Shown: piece by piece, positions 16,481-25,495 of the stretch
Numbering within the stretch: position 1 is the stretch's first letter
Layout: each line of letters starts with the position of its first letter
Origin: Micromonospora qiuiae
GTDB taxonomy: Bacteria; Actinomycetota; Actinomycetes; Mycobacteriales; Micromonosporaceae
Reading direction: 5' to 3'
Assembly (NCBI RefSeq): GCF_016863555.1
Contig: NZ_BOPC01000050.1
Location: 1-64,000, forward strand
Length of the DNA stretch: 64,000 bases
The notes under the pieces: generated by a model
Seen by the model: the letters and a program-made list of their open reading frames with translations, nothing else
Databases searched by the model: none
What the model was told of the DNA's origin: nothing
Made by a program: the position numbers and the translations under genes

Positions 16481-17866
16481 GTGGCCAAGACCTTCGCCGG
16501 GGCCCGGCTACGCCGGATGCGCGAGGAACGGGCGCTCAGCCAGACGGAGCTGGCCCGGCACCTCAACATCTCCCCCAGCTACCTGAACCAGATCGAGCAC
16601 GACACCCGACCCCTGACGGTCCCGGTGCTGTTGCGCATCACCGAGCTGTTCGGCGTCGACCCGGCGGTCTTCGCCGCGCACGACACCCCGCGGCTGGTCA
16701 CCGGCCTGCGGGAGGCGCTACCCGGCCGGGCCGGTCTCGCCGAGCTGACCGAGCTGGCCACCCGGCTGCCCGAGGTCGCCGCCGCCGTCATCGAGCTGCA
16801 CCGCCGCTACCAGCAGGTCGACGAGCAGCTCGCCGAGCTGGTCGGCGACCGCGAACGGCTCGGCCGCAGCCCGCACGACCAGGTCACCGAGTTCTTCTAC
16901 CGGCGGCAGAACTACGTGCCGGAGCTGGACGAGGAGGCGGAGCGGTTGGCCGCCCGGATGGGGCTGCGCCGCGGCGAGGTCCGCGGGCTGCTGCGCGACC
17001 GGCTGGCGCAGCAGCACGGCGTCCGCGTACGCCGCGAGGACGCCGCCGCCCTCGGCGACGAGCTGCACCGGTACCGTCCACAGACGCGCACCCTGCACCT
17101 GTCCGCGTCACTGCGCTCCGGGCAGGAGGCCATGCGAATGGCCGCCCAGATCGCGCTGCTGGAGTTCGCCGACGTGATCGACGAGATCGTGGAGTCGGAG
17201 CAGTTCGACGACGTGCAGATCCAGATACTCACCCGGGTCGGCCTGGCCAACTACTTCGCGGCGGCGCTGATCCTGCCGTACGAGCAGTTCCTGGCCGCCG
17301 CCGAGCAGCGCCGGTACGACATCGACCTGCTCACCCAGCACTACGCGATGGGCTGGGAGACGGTCTGCCACCGGCTCAGCACCCTGCAACGCCCCCGGGC
17401 GCGCGGGGTGCCGTTTTCGTTCGTGCGGGTCGACCGGGCCGGCAACATGTCGAAACGGCAGTCCGCCACCGGCTTCCCGTTCTCCCGCACCGGCGGCACC
17501 TGCCCACTGTGGAACGTCTACGAGGCGTTCAGCTCCCCCGGCCGGGTGGTCACCCAGGTCGCCGCCATGCCCGACGGGCAGCGCTACCTCTGGATCGCCC
17601 GCACCATCACCCGACACCACGGCGGCTACGGACAACCCGGCAAGGTGTACGCGATCGGGCTGGGCTGCGAGACCCGGCACGCCGGCCGCTTGGTCTACTC
17701 CACCGGCATGGACCTGCACGCCGCCGAGGCCGCCACCCCCATCGGCCCCGGCTGCAAGACCTGCGACCGGATGACCTGTCCCCAGCGGGCCGCCCCACCC
17801 ATCAGCCGCCAACTCGACCTCGACGAAAACCGCAGCACCTTCGTCCCGTACCCTTTACGCGACTAA
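16481..17866 (+). CDS. RamB/ScfR-type regulator of acetate/glyoxylate metabolism (XRE HTH)
   Basis: A 461-residue regulator. The N-terminal XRE-type HTH (residues about 5-60, ALSQTELARHLNISPSYLNQIE) is followed by the short-chain fatty-acyl regulator domain (LEFADVIDEIVESEQ, then the IrrE-like region with LILPYEQFLAAAE) and a C-terminal domain with cysteines in GGTCPLW, GCET and CKTCDRMTC. RamB of corynebacteria and mycobacteria has this architecture and controls aceA and aceB. Start GTG 16481 has AGGGAGG eight bases upstream. The gene is divergent from aceA, as expected for a local controller. Whether it represses or activates here is not visible. Confidence 0.88.
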   Translation: MAKTFAGARLRRMREERALSQTELARHLNISPSYLNQIEHDTRPLTVPVLLRITELFGVDPAVFAAHDTPRLVTGLREALPGRAGLAELTELATRLPEVAAAVIELHRRYQQVDEQLAELVGDRERLGRSPHDQVTEFFYRRQNYVPELDEEAERLAARMGLRRGEVRGLLRDRLAQQHGVRVRREDAAALGDELHRYRPQTRTLHLSASLRSGQEAMRMAAQIALLEFADVIDEIVESEQFDDVQIQILTRVGLANYFAAALILPYEQFLAAAEQRRYDIDLLTQHYAMGWETVCHRLSTLQRPRARGVPFSFVRVDRAGNMSKRQSATGFPFSRTGGTCPLWNVYEAFSSPGRVVTQVAAMPDGQRYLWIARTITRHHGGYGQPGKVYAIGLGCETRHAGRLVYSTGMDLHAAEAATPIGPGCKTCDRMTCPQRAAPPISRQLDLDENRSTFVPYPLRD

Positions 17867-18008
17867 CCTGGGCCGCCGCCCATGGTCGGCGGATAGGCCC
17901 GCAAGGCCCATGGGTTCACCGGGCGATGCTCAGATCTGCGCCGTGAGGGGGCTGCTGCCAGCACGATCGGTTCCGGCAAGCCCAGCCCTGGATGCCGTTC
18001 TGCTGTCC

Positions 18009-18101
18009 CTGTCGAGCTGAACCGTTGACGCCATCACACGAGGGCCGCTCGTCGTCGCCGCAGCCAAAGGCCGCGATCCGTTCACGCCCTCAGCTCGACA
18101 G
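18009..18101. repeat. 93-base element with CTGTCGAGCTGA inverted ends
   Basis: The 12-mer CTGTCGAGCTGA opens the element at 18009 and its exact complement closes it at 18090-18101. Just inside the left end is CCGTTGACGCCATCA; just inside the right end, in the same orientation, is CCGTTCACGCCCTCA. It lies in the 281-base convergent gap between the RamB-type gene and the deacetylase gene. I see no coding sequence in that gap. Confidence 0.7.
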
Positions 18102-18147
18102 TGTCCACCCTGCCACGAGGGATGGGCATGAAGGCAGGGCAGTGCAG

Positions 18148-19089
18148 CTATCGGAGGCCCCCCAATTTGTCGATCGCCGATATGTCGCACTCTTCCAAGT
18201 GTTGTCCCGCACCGCGCGGTTGGCGCCGGACGAAGTCCTGTGCGATGTCGTGGAAGGTCTTCCACTCCACCCCCTCGTGCCTGTTGATGTGCTCGATCAG
18301 CCGTTCCAGCATTAGCAGCACCTGAGGCCGGCCACTCACGTCTGGGTGGATGGAGATGGTGAAGGCGGCGTAGTCCATCTCCCGGTAGACCCAGTCGAAC
18401 TGGTCACGCCAGAGCAGTTCGATGTCGCGGGGGTTGACGAAGCCGTGGCTGTTCGGGACGTTCTTCATGAACATCATCGGCGGCAGGTCGTCGAGATACC
18501 AGTTGGCCGGGATCTCGACCAGGTCCGTCTCCTCACCCCGCTGCAGCGGCTGCATCCAGGTCTCGGCCGGCTTCGAGTAGTCGATTGGGGACCACACGTC
18601 GCCGGTCCGTACGTAGTACGGGACGAAGTCTCGGTGCATGAGGCTGTGGTCGTACTGAATGCCGGCGTCGAGAAGCAGTTGCGCGGTGTTGCGGGAAAAC
18701 TCCCACCACGGGGCCACGTATCCGGTCGGCCGTTGGCCGGTGATCCCCTCGGCCAACTCCAGGCTTTTCTCGAGTACGGCCCGCTCCTGCTCCAACGACA
18801 TCGACCGGGGATTCTCGTGCGAGTAGCCGTGCAGCCCGATCTCGTGGCCAGCGGCGACGATCTCTTCCACTTGTTTCGGGAAGCTCTCGATAGAGTGACC
18901 GGGCACGAACCAGGTGCAGGTGATGTCGTACCGCCGGAACAGCTCCAGAAGCCGCGGAGTCCCGACCTCGCCGGCGAAGACACCGCGGGAGATGTCTCCC
19001 GGAGAGTCCTGCCCCTGGTAGGAGCCGAGCCACCCGGCCACCGCGTCGAGGTCGACGCCGAACGAGACTTGAATCTTTTTTTTCGTCAT
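18148..19089 (-). CDS. Polysaccharide-deacetylase-fold hydrolase (PuuE/PgdA-like, CE4)
   Basis: A 313-residue NodB-fold protein. The metal site is visible: Asp13/Asp15 in FGVDLDAV and His87/His91 in GHEIGLHGYSHENP. There is no signal peptide, so it acts inside the cell and not on cell-wall polymers. It resembles the group that includes the allantoinase PuuE and HpPgdA, members of which open cyclic amides or imides. It is the last gene of the nine-gene operon, after the SDR and amidase genes. That context favours a ring-opening or amide hydrolase on a small imported compound; the substrate is not known. Confidence 0.82.
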   Translation of the reverse strand: MTKKKIQVSFGVDLDAVAGWLGSYQGQDSPGDISRGVFAGEVGTPRLLELFRRYDITCTWFVPGHSIESFPKQVEEIVAAGHEIGLHGYSHENPRSMSLEQERAVLEKSLELAEGITGQRPTGYVAPWWEFSRNTAQLLLDAGIQYDHSLMHRDFVPYYVRTGDVWSPIDYSKPAETWMQPLQRGEETDLVEIPANWYLDDLPPMMFMKNVPNSHGFVNPRDIELLWRDQFDWVYREMDYAAFTISIHPDVSGRPQVLLMLERLIEHINRHEGVEWKTFHDIAQDFVRRQPRGAGQHLEECDISAIDKLGGLR

Positions 19090-19137
19090 GAGATCCCCAT
19101 CGAGTCGAAGTTGTTTCGCGGCAGCGTCGGGGCGCGG

Positions 19138-19890
19138 TTAGCCTTGCCGAACCAGGAGCCCGCCGTCGACGACGATGACCTGGCCGGTGACGTAGCGGGC
19201 GGCATCCGAGGCCAGGAAGACGGCGACATCGGCGACCTCGGCCGGCTCGCCGACGCGCCCCAGCGGTACGGCATCCACGGCCTTACGCAGCCCCTCCTCG
19301 CCGAGGGAGTGCTTCGGGTCCAGCGATTGGGCGGTGCGGATGAAACCGGGGGCGATGGCGTTGGAGCGGATGTTCTTGGGGCCGAACTCCACGGCGAGCG
19401 CGCGGGCCAGCCCGATGACCGCAGCCTTGGAGGACGAGTAGTGCACGTGCTCGCCCCAGCCGTACGCCACCCCGCTGATCGACGAGAGCGAGATCAGCGA
19501 CCCGCCGCCGCGGGCCACCATGGCGGGCACTGCGGCGCGGAAGACCCGCATGGAGCCGTTGAGGTTCACCTCGATGGTGCGGTTCCACTCCGCATCACTC
19601 ATCGTTTCGAACGGCTGCCGCTTGGCGATGCCCGCGTTGGCCACCACCGCGGAGAATCCGTCGCGCTGCGTGCGCCGCACCACGGCCGCCGCCTGTTCGG
19701 AGTCGATGACGTCAAGTTCGGCGAACTCCGCGTCGTAACCGGCCTGGCGCAGCGCCTCGGTGGTTGCATGTCCCTCCTGCACCAGTACGTCGGTCAGGAC
19801 GACCCGGTAGCCGGCCTTGGCGAAAGCCTCGGCGCAGGCGGCGCCGATCCCGATACCCGCACCGGTGATGAGGACTGACTTGTTCTGCAT
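19138..19890 (-). CDS. SDR family NAD(P)-dependent oxidoreductase
   Basis: A 250-residue classical short-chain dehydrogenase: cofactor motif TGAGIGIG (residues 9-16), NAG at 85-87, active-site Ser in SLSSISG and Tyr151-x-x-x-Lys155 (YSSSK), with the late PGF...T loop. Asp34 after the second strand (VVLTDV) suggests NAD rather than NADP. It interconverts a hydroxyl and a ketone on a small molecule. It sits between the amidase and deacetylase genes with 16- and 48-base gaps, so it belongs to the same operon. The substrate is unknown. Confidence 0.92.
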   Translation of the reverse strand: MQNKSVLITGAGIGIGAACAEAFAKAGYRVVLTDVLVQEGHATTEALRQAGYDAEFAELDVIDSEQAAAVVRRTQRDGFSAVVANAGIAKRQPFETMSDAEWNRTIEVNLNGSMRVFRAAVPAMVARGGGSLISLSSISGVAYGWGEHVHYSSSKAAVIGLARALAVEFGPKNIRSNAIAPGFIRTAQSLDPKHSLGEEGLRKAVDAVPLGRVGEPAEVADVAVFLASDAARYVTGQVIVVDGGLLVRQG

Positions 19891-19906
19891 GGGAATGCCC
19901 TTTGCG

Positions 19907-21277
19907 CTAGTAACGGTGATCTGGGAACGGAGTTTCGTGCCAGCGCGTCACCCGCTGGTAGCGGCGGCCGACCTCAAGTAGCTGCAGCTCGGAGCGCCAC
20001 GCGCCGACGAGCTGCAGCCCGATCGGCATGCCCTGGTCGAAGCCGCAGGGCAGGGAGAGCGCCGGCACACCGGCGAGTGACCATGGGAAGGTGAACCGGG
20101 TGACCCCCATCGTGCGGGCCAACGCGTCGGTGTCCTGCACGAGTTGCGGGGCGATGGTCGGGGTGGTCGGCACCACGAGGGCGTCCACGACGCGGAACGC
20201 CTGCCGGAGCCGCCCGCGCCAGGCCTTGGCCCAGGCACGGGCGGCGGCGTACTGCGGGCCGCTGACCGTCTGTCCGAGCAGGAGCCGCTGCAGCACCGTC
20301 GGGGTGAAGGACCCGGAGTCGGCGTGGATCGTCTCCTGCAGCAGGCCGAAAGCCTCGGCGAGCATCATCGTCGACATCTGCTCCTGGGCTGCCGCGGCCT
20401 CGGGCAGGTCGACTTCGACGATGGTGGCGCCGTGCCGGGCCAGCACGTCGACGGCGGCGGTTACCGCAGCCGCCACCTCGGGGTCGGCGACCTCGAAGAA
20501 GAACTGCGCCGGCCGGCCGACGACCAGACCCGCGAAGAGGTCCCCCGCCGTTCCGGTGCCGGACGGCAGCTCCGCCAGCCAGCGGCCCGTGCTTCGCGGA
20601 TGCCCGTTGCTGGTGGCCAGGTAGAACTGCCGTACGCCGACCACGTCGCGGGCCAGCGGCCCGACGGTGTCGAAGGTGGGGCTGAGCGGGGTGACGCCCC
20701 GCAGGTCGAGCCCGCCGATCGTCGGCCGCAGACCGACGATGCCGTTGAGGGCGGCCGGTACCCGCACCGACCCTCCGGTGTCGGTGCCGAGGGCCGCCCG
20801 GGCCAGCCCGGCGGCGACGGCGACGGCCGATCCTCCGCTCGAGCCGCCTGGGATCCGGTCCGCATCCCAGGCGTTGCGGCAGCGCGGGAAGCGTGAGTTG
20901 TTGCCGGTCATCCCCAGCGCGAACTCGTCCATGGCCGCCTTGCCGAGGATGATGGCGCCTTCCGCCCGGGCGCGGGCCACCACCTCGGCGTCCTGCTCAC
21001 GCGGGGTGGCGTTGGCCCCGGCGAAGCCGTTGGTGGTGGGTAGCCCCCGCACGTCGATGTTGTCCTTGACCACGATCGGTACGCCGTGCAGCAGACCGGC
21101 GCTGCCGCCCGCCGCCGCGATCTCGTCGCAGCGGGCCGCAGCCGCCAGCGCCCCCTCCCAATCAACCGCCACGACCGCATTGAGGTGCGGGTTCAGTTCC
21201 TCGATCCGGTCGAGGCATTGGCGGGCCAGCGCCGCCGCGGGGCCGGTGCCCGCGGCGGCCGATTCTGCTACCGACAT
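19907..21277 (-). CDS. Amidase (amidase-signature family)
   Basis: A 456-residue amidase with the Ser-cisSer-Lys triad intact: Lys71 in VVKDN, Ser146 in GGSSGGS and nucleophile Ser170 in DTGGS; the spacing of 99 and 24 residues is the same as in GatA. It hydrolyses a carboxamide to acid and ammonia. No gatB or gatC adjoins it and the context is catabolic, so it is not the tRNA amidotransferase subunit. It lies between the GntR regulator and the SDR gene on the same strand. Together with the ring-opening candidate at 18148 it could finish hydrolysis of a half-amide. That pairing is inference. Confidence 0.9.
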   Translation of the reverse strand: MSVAESAAAGTGPAAALARQCLDRIEELNPHLNAVVAVDWEGALAAAARCDEIAAAGGSAGLLHGVPIVVKDNIDVRGLPTTNGFAGANATPREQDAEVVARARAEGAIILGKAAMDEFALGMTGNNSRFPRCRNAWDADRIPGGSSGGSAVAVAAGLARAALGTDTGGSVRVPAALNGIVGLRPTIGGLDLRGVTPLSPTFDTVGPLARDVVGVRQFYLATSNGHPRSTGRWLAELPSGTGTAGDLFAGLVVGRPAQFFFEVADPEVAAAVTAAVDVLARHGATIVEVDLPEAAAAQEQMSTMMLAEAFGLLQETIHADSGSFTPTVLQRLLLGQTVSGPQYAAARAWAKAWRGRLRQAFRVVDALVVPTTPTIAPQLVQDTDALARTMGVTRFTFPWSLAGVPALSLPCGFDQGMPIGLQLVGAWRSELQLLEVGRRYQRVTRWHETPFPDHRY

Positions 21278-21289
21278 CGCCTGGAACCC

Positions 21290-22018
21290 CTAGCCGCTCT
21301 CATCGGCCAGCAGTTCCTGGATCGCGGCCAGGGCCTGGTGCCGGTGCGCCCGTGACAGGGCGAGCACCTGCTCGACGTCCCCGGCCCGGGCCGCCTCCAT
21401 GATCGCCAGGTGCTCGGCAGTCTGCCGCGCGTGGTGCTCCGTGTCCGCGAAGTACCGCGAACGGTACGGCTCGATGGAATCCCAGACGATCCTGATGAGT
21501 TTCGACAGCCGCTCAGTGCCGCCGCGACGGAACAGGATGTAATGGAACTCCCGGTTGGCCCAGAGAATGTCGGTCAGATTGCCGCTGGCGTACGCCTCCG
21601 AAAGCTGCTCGTTGGCCTGTGCCATGGCCGCGAAGTCGTCCTCGGTCAGCCGTCCGACCGCCTTGGCCGCCGCCTCGTCCTCCAGCAGGTCCCGGATCCG
21701 GTAGACCTCGAGGATCTCCTCGCGGGTCAGCTTGGTGACGATGTACCCGTGGTGCGGCGAATAGGTCACCAGCCCTTCGCCCTCCAGGATCTTCAACGCC
21801 TCACGCACCGGCACCCGGCTGATCGCCAACTGGTTGGCGATGGCGTCCTGGATGAGTTGTTCACCGGGGCGGACACCCCCGGTGAGGATCAACTCCCGCA
21901 GTTCGACAAGCGCCACCTCCTGCGCCGTTTGCGGCCGGCGCACACTCCGGGGCTGGCGGTTCACCTGCCCTCCTCGAAGGTCGTATTCGGAGGGGACTTC
22001 GCGGGCGTAGGTCGTCAT
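21290..22018 (-). CDS. GntR family transcriptional regulator (FCD/FadR subfamily)
   Basis: A 242-residue regulator with an N-terminal winged helix (AISRVPVREALKILEGEGLV) and an all-helical FCD domain carrying the usual metal-site residues (Asp and His in EFHYILF and later EHLAIM). Members usually repress a catabolic operon and release DNA when a carboxylate or sugar acid binds. The ATG overlaps the stop of the preceding dehydrogenase gene by four bases (ATGA), so the regulator is made along with the enzymes and likely controls this same operon. Confidence 0.92.
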   Translation of the reverse strand: MTTYAREVPSEYDLRGGQVNRQPRSVRRPQTAQEVALVELRELILTGGVRPGEQLIQDAIANQLAISRVPVREALKILEGEGLVTYSPHHGYIVTKLTREEILEVYRIRDLLEDEAAAKAVGRLTEDDFAAMAQANEQLSEAYASGNLTDILWANREFHYILFRRGGTERLSKLIRIVWDSIEPYRSRYFADTEHHARQTAEHLAIMEAARAGDVEQVLALSRAHRHQALAAIQELLADESG

Positions 22019-23097
22019 GCCTGCAGATTGTCGATGATCGCGCTGGTGACTTCCTCCGTGGTCGCGTTGCCACCCAGGTCACGGGGCAGGACACCGGCGG
22101 CCGTCGTCCCCTCGATCGCCTTGTTCAACCGCTCCGCCGCAGCGGGGAAGCCGAGGTGCTCCATCATCAGCGCCGCGCTCCCCACGGCCCCGATCGGGTT
22201 GGCAATTCCCTGACCGGCGATGTCCGGCGCGCTGCCGTGTACCGGCTCGAACATGCTGGGCGTACGCCGCTCCGGGTTCAGGTTGGCGCTCGCCGCCAGC
22301 CCCAGGCTGCCGGCCATCGCGCTACCCAGGTCAGAGAGGATGTCGGCGTGGAGGTTGGAGGCCACCACCACGTCGAGCGATTCCGGCTGCAGGATGAACC
22401 GGGCTGCCATGGCGTCCACCAGGCAGCTGTCGACCTCGACGTCCGGATAGTCCTTGGCGACCCTGTTGAAGACGTCGTCCCAGAGGACCATGCCGTACTG
22501 CTGGGCGTTGCTCTTGGTGACGCTGGTGACGTGCTTACGCGTCCGGGTACGGGCGAGGTCGAAGGCGAAACGCATGATGCGCTCGCAGCCGACCTCGGTG
22601 AAGATCGCGGACTGGACGGCGACCTCACCGCCGGGTGGCCGGCCGCCGAGGTTCCGTCCCCCCATACCGGCGTATTCGCCTTCGCTGTTTTCGCGGACCA
22701 CCACCCAGTCCAGTTCGGTGTCGTCGGCCTTGCGCATCGGGCTCGTCACCCCGGGCAGGAACTTCACCGGTCGGATGTTGGCCCACTGGTCGAAGCCCTG
22801 GCAGATCGCCAGCCTCAGCCCCCAGAGGCTGATGTGGTCCGGGATGGTCGGCCAGCCCACCGCGCCGAAGTAGATGGCGTCGAAGTCCCGCAGTTGCTCC
22901 AAGCCGCCCTCGGCCATCATCCGCCCGTGCTGGGCGTAGTAGTCGCTACCCCACGGAAACTCGGTCCACTCGAAGGCGAAGGCGCCGTTGGAGTCCTCCG
23001 CAAGGGCGTCCAGCACCATCCGGCCCGCTGCGACCACCTCCTGTCCTACCCCATCGCCAGGAATGGCAGCGATCCGAATAGTCTTACCCGAGTTCAT
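22015..23097 (-). CDS. Tartrate/D-malate dehydrogenase family protein (isocitrate/isopropylmalate dehydrogenase fold)
   Basis: A 360-residue beta-decarboxylating dehydrogenase. The stretch YFGAVGWPTIPDHISLWG followed by ANIRPVKFLPGV is characteristic of tartrate dehydrogenase (TtuC/DmlA-like) rather than of leucine biosynthesis. VRENSEGEYAG and NLHADILSDLGSAMAGSLG give the substrate and Mg/NAD sites. Family members convert meso-tartrate to D-glycerate, or oxidise L-tartrate or D-malate. A glycerate kinase gene lies directly upstream in the operon, so glycerate as product is attractive. CGGAGGA precedes the ATG. Which 2-hydroxy diacid it uses needs assay. Confidence 0.85.
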   Translation of the reverse strand: MNSGKTIRIAAIPGDGVGQEVVAAGRMVLDALAEDSNGAFAFEWTEFPWGSDYYAQHGRMMAEGGLEQLRDFDAIYFGAVGWPTIPDHISLWGLRLAICQGFDQWANIRPVKFLPGVTSPMRKADDTELDWVVVRENSEGEYAGMGGRNLGGRPPGGEVAVQSAIFTEVGCERIMRFAFDLARTRTRKHVTSVTKSNAQQYGMVLWDDVFNRVAKDYPDVEVDSCLVDAMAARFILQPESLDVVVASNLHADILSDLGSAMAGSLGLAASANLNPERRTPSMFEPVHGSAPDIAGQGIANPIGAVGSAALMMEHLGFPAAAERLNKAIEGTTAAGVLPRDLGGNATTEEVTSAIIDNLQA

Positions 23098-23211
23098 CTC
23101 AGTTCCTCCGTTGAAATGGAGCCCGATGTCGGCTCCCGAACACGATCGGGGGTGTAGCTCGCCGGGCCGCGGCGAATGCCGGCGGCGACGTTCTGGTCTT
23201 GGCTCATCAGG

Positions 23212-24411
23212 TCATGGCGACAGCTCCGTGGCGATCTCGCGCCCGACCTCAACCAGCAGCCGGGCGGCTTCCCGCATAGAAGTTTCCGGATCACCGGCTC
23301 GTTCCAGCAGGCTGTAGACCTGGGCGAACCCGGCTTCCTGCGCCTGTTCGGCGCTCACGTCGCTGCGTCCCACCACGGCAATGACCGGTACGCCCGCTTC
23401 GGTGGCGGCCCGCGCCACCCCGATCGGCGCCTTGCCCCGCAGGCTCTGCAGATCCAGCGACCCTTCTCCGGTGATGACGAGCCGGGCCCGTCGCGCGAGC
23501 TGCCGGAAACCGGTCACCTGAAGGAAGACCTCGATGCCGGAGGTGAGCTGCCCGTTGAGGACGGCGGCGAGAGCGAAGGCGGCCCCACCGGCGGCGCCCG
23601 TACCGGGAACGTTCCGAGAGACACCCCCCACCTTGTCTTCCACGACATCTGCCCATCGCTGCAGCGCCGATTCGAGGTCGTCGAGGTCCTGTGGGCGGGC
23701 ACCTTTCTGTGCGGCAAAGGTGTGCACCGCCCCCTCCGGCCCCAGGAGGGGATTGTCCACATCGCAAGCCACCGTGACGGTCACGTCGGCCAGCCGGGCG
23801 TCGAGCCCGGCCAGGTCGAGTTCATGCAATTCAGCGAGGGCAGCCGCGCCCGGGGGCAGCGGCCGCCCCTGTGCGTCGTAGGCCGACACGCCGAGCGCCC
23901 GCAGGAGACCGGCCCCGCCGTCGCTGGTGGCGCTGCCACCGACCGCCACCAGCACGTCCCGGGCGCCGGCCGCAACGGCGGCCGAGAGGAGTTCGCCTGT
24001 GCCACCGCTGCAGGTCACCCGCGGGTCCCGCTCGTCCTCGGCGAGCCGCCACAGCCCGCTGGCCTCAGCCAGTTCGACGACGGCGGATCGGCCGCAGACC
24101 GCGAACTGCGCCGGTACGCGCCGCCCGAGCGGGTCCGAGACGGTGACCGTCCGCTGCACGTACCCGAAGCGGGTGAGCAGCGGGACCATGCCCTCGCCCC
24201 CGTCGGAGACCGGGTGGGAGGCGATTTCGACCGGTGTCGCCCCTTCGGTCAGTCCCCGGGACAGCGCCTCGGCGACCTCGTCGGCCGACAAGGATCCCTT
24301 GAACTTGTCGACGGCGATCACCACGACCGGCTCCTGCCGTCCGCCCGTCAGCTGGCCGGACCCAGGTTCAGCCTGGAAGCCGGGAACAGGTGCGGGGGAT
24401 TGCATCAGCAC
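23212..24411 (-). CDS. glxK: Glycerate 2-kinase (GlxK/GarK type)
   Basis: A 399-residue kinase that phosphorylates D-glycerate to 2-phosphoglycerate, feeding glycolysis. Family landmarks: DKFKGSLSADEVAEAL, VSDGGEGM, VGGSATSDGGAGLLRALG, CDVDNPLLG and ITGEGSLDLQSLRGKAP. The N-terminus is about 25 residues longer than usual; the GTG at 24411 has AAAGG seven bases upstream and an ATG lies two codons later. The gene sits between the ABC permease and the tartrate-type dehydrogenase, supporting a route that ends in glycerate. A 114-base gap follows, with no further gene seen. Confidence 0.92.
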   Translation of the reverse strand: MLMQSPAPVPGFQAEPGSGQLTGGRQEPVVVIAVDKFKGSLSADEVAEALSRGLTEGATPVEIASHPVSDGGEGMVPLLTRFGYVQRTVTVSDPLGRRVPAQFAVCGRSAVVELAEASGLWRLAEDERDPRVTCSGGTGELLSAAVAAGARDVLVAVGGSATSDGGAGLLRALGVSAYDAQGRPLPPGAAALAELHELDLAGLDARLADVTVTVACDVDNPLLGPEGAVHTFAAQKGARPQDLDDLESALQRWADVVEDKVGGVSRNVPGTGAAGGAAFALAAVLNGQLTSGIEVFLQVTGFRQLARRARLVITGEGSLDLQSLRGKAPIGVARAATEAGVPVIAVVGRSDVSAEQAQEAGFAQVYSLLERAGDPETSMREAARLLVEVGREIATELSP

Positions 24412-24473
24412 GGGGTGGCCTTTCTTCTCGGGTTGACGTCTTTCGAGCGGATCGCGTCGGGGTTGACGATCAG

Positions 24474-25484
24474 CTATTTGATGATGCCGATCTTGCGACG
24501 GTCCAAGGAGATGAGCACCGCAGTGATCAGCACGAGGCCCTGGCAGACCATCTGCAGTTCCGAGCTGACCCCGAGGATCACCAGACCGTTGAGCAGGATC
24601 GTGATGATGAGGGCGCCGACGACGGTGTTGATGACGCCGCCGATGCCGCCGGTGAGGGGCGTGCCACCGAGGACCACCGCAGCGATCGCCGTCAACTCCA
24701 TCCCCATCGCCGCGGTCGGGGTGGCGGCGCCGACCCGACCGGCGAGGACGAGGCCGCCGAGTCCGGCCGCCACCCCGGAGAGGAGAAAGAGCAGGATCTT
24801 GACGCGGCGGACCGGAACGCCGGAGTGGGAGGCGACGGTCTCCTGGCCACCGATGGCCGTGGTGTAGCGGCCGAAGCTGGTGTAGCGAAGCAGGATCGCG
24901 CCGGCGACCAGGGCGATGGCCGCCACGATGTAGATGCCGGGGGTGACACCGAGCTGCGCGATGCCCTCGGGGACGAGGACCGGCTGGGACTTGGAGACGA
25001 GGATCGTCAGTCCGCGGGCGATGGAGAGGGTGCCAAGCGTCACGATGAAGGAGGGGACCTTCAGGTACGCGAAGCAGATGCCGTTGAAGAGTCCGGCGAG
25101 GGCTCCGGTGCCGAGTCCGACGATCACTCCCGCGACAGCGCCATGCTCTACCGCCACCAGCGCCGCACAGATTCCCGACAGCGCGACCACGGAGCCGACG
25201 GAGAGGTCGATGCTCCCGGAGATCACCACGAAGGTGACTCCCAGTGCAACGATCGCGACGACCGCCGACTGGATCAGGATGAAGTTCAGGTTCTTGACGG
25301 TAGGGAAGCGGTCCGGCGCCGCGATGCTGAAGGTGATCACCAGCAGGATGAGGGCTGCGAAGGGCAGCACGTTCTGCTGCCAGCGCCCGCCGCTGACCGT
25401 CCCGACGAGGCGGGCCAGTCCGCTCTGCGGCAGGACTGCCAGGGCCTCGCCTTCGTCGGCAACCATCGATCTGTTCTGCGTCAT
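24474..25484 (-). CDS. Sugar-type ABC transporter permease (RbsC family)
   Basis: A 336-residue inner-membrane permease with 8-10 predicted helices. The block TFVVISGSIDLSVGSVVALSG and the later AAVVLGGTPLTGGIGGV are typical of the ribose/galactose (CUT2) permease family, where the permease dimer pairs with one double-domain ATPase. Downstream of the ATPase gene by 11 bases. CUT2 importers take up pentoses, hexoses, polyols and autoinducers; the operon's enzymes suggest a sugar-acid-like or hydroxylated amide substrate here. Confidence 0.93.
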   Translation of the reverse strand: MTQNRSMVADEGEALAVLPQSGLARLVGTVSGGRWQQNVLPFAALILLVITFSIAAPDRFPTVKNLNFILIQSAVVAIVALGVTFVVISGSIDLSVGSVVALSGICAALVAVEHGAVAGVIVGLGTGALAGLFNGICFAYLKVPSFIVTLGTLSIARGLTILVSKSQPVLVPEGIAQLGVTPGIYIVAAIALVAGAILLRYTSFGRYTTAIGGQETVASHSGVPVRRVKILLFLLSGVAAGLGGLVLAGRVGAATPTAAMGMELTAIAAVVLGGTPLTGGIGGVINTVVGALIITILLNGLVILGVSSELQMVCQGLVLITAVLISLDRRKIGIIK

Positions 25485-25495
25485 TGTGATATCTC

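Noticed and set aside
18009..18101. A transposon or IS element at the CTGTCGAGCTGA repeats
   Set aside because: Ends are clear, but neither copy has room for or shows a transposase. I record them as repeats only.
23094..23294. A 66-residue minus-strand frame between the glycerate kinase and dehydrogenase genes
   Set aside because: It overlaps the dehydrogenase ribosome site, ends in non-conserved sequence and has no family resemblance.
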